Positions 63,607 through 64,000 of a stretch of DNA of 64,000 nucleotides are shown piece after piece (within the stretch, counting starts at the first letter, position 1; the number at the start of each line of letters is the position of its first letter). A program made the position numbers and the translations under genes. This stretch comes from Ichthyophis bannanicus (taxonomy: Eukaryota > Chordata > Amphibia > Gymnophiona > Ichthyophiidae), in contig CM066033.1 in assembly GCA_033557465.1 (NCBI GenBank), positions 1,357,157,834 to 1,357,221,833 on the forward strand, written 5' to 3'. Below the pieces are notes generated by a model. That model was not told the DNA's origin, did not search any database, and saw nothing but the letters and a program-made list of their open reading frames with translations.

Positions 63607-64000
63607 AGTAAAGCGTCCAAGATTCTAAACTTCAGCAACGATAGGAATAGGGACCTTTATAGGTAAGCACCAAAAATAAAGTACTTACAGTCCACATGGC
63701 GATATGTGGATGATATTATTTGCCTGAGGAAGACAATGTTTGTATCTCTTTAAGATAAGTGATGGTTTATTTTTTTTTTTTAATATTTAAAAATCAAAAA
63801 AATTGGGTACACTGTGACCCGCTTGAATAAAAAGGGCTCTTTCAGCCTCGAGAGGAAAGGTGTTTTCCTCCCTCTCAGACCAATAGTCCCCGACAAAAAT
63901 TGAGTTTATGCTGTTGAATATAGTGCCAGTGATAGCTACTGGCTGGAATTTTTATTGACTTTACGTTTTGATTTTGGATTATTGTGTCATTGAATTTGGA
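63607..64000. other. No gene recognised
   Basis: AT-rich to the window end, with a T-run at 63770. Nothing supported. Confidence 0.4.

Noticed and set aside
1..64000. Bacterial-type operons, CRISPR arrays or phage genes
   Set aside because: No ribosome-binding sites, no dense co-directional genes, no regular spacer arrays. All strong coding signals are vertebrate-type transposable elements.

Overview
This is a repeat-dense stretch of nuclear DNA from a vertebrate, most likely a tetrapod with a large genome. A caecilian or other amphibian is my best guess, but that rests on the style of the repeats and is not proven. I see no host protein-coding gene, no tRNA or rRNA gene, no CRISPR array and no bacterial-type operon. 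Nearly every recognisable open reading frame belongs to a transposable element. The families seen are L1, L2-clade and CR1 non-LTR retrotransposons, tRNA-derived CORE/MIR-like SINEs, hAT, PIF/Harbinger-like and Tc1-like DNA transposons, several MITE families, and one LTR-like inverted pair.

Layout. 0-10 kb: SINEs, a CR1 copy (about 2.04-3.93 kb), short L2 3' tails, and two nested hAT elements (7053-10093 containing 7282-9891), each with an exact 8-bp target duplication; the inner one carries a G-rich minisatellite and a 1.5-kb purine-rich strand. 10-16 kb: an L2 element on the minus strand, split by a 3.07-kb L1 (11440-14510) that has an intact ORF1 but lacks the reverse transcriptase part of ORF2. 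16-26 kb: two long elements with Harbinger-like ends (16240-18390 and 21209-25971) that contain tRNA-like modules, an almost perfect 210-bp-arm palindrome and short degenerate GC palindromes; L1 and LINE endonuclease fragments lie between them. 26-30 kb: a palindromic duplication of an L1 ORF2 fragment with a CR1 inserted in one arm, then a 288-bp inverted repeat pair that looks LTR-derived. 30-41 kb: remains of Harbinger-type elements (two Myb/SANT-like exons on the plus strand, a transposase on the minus strand) broken up by three CR1 insertions. 41-50 kb: MITEs, hairpins, an L2 copy, and a second ORF1-intact, ORF2-deleted L1 (44361-46357). 50-58 kb: L2 pieces nested in each other, a second copy of the tRNA-module element (about 54.4-57.4 kb), a Tc1-like remnant, and a SINE whose 3' end is nearly identical to the tail of the L2 at 10.36 kb. 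58-64 kb: SINE fragments, a CR1 copy that keeps an esterase-like motif from the first CR1 reading frame, another CR1 3' part, and a small hAT MITE.

How the parts relate. The SINE tail shared with L2 fits L2-driven SINE movement. The two L1 copies have the same 5' start, the same 3' end, long target duplications and full-length ORF1, but different deletions in ORF2, so they were moved by an enzyme supplied from elsewhere, or were deleted after insertion. Harbinger transposase and Myb-like protein remnants lie near elements with Harbinger-like ends, which such proteins could have mobilised. All judgments were made by reading the sequence; no database search was run.
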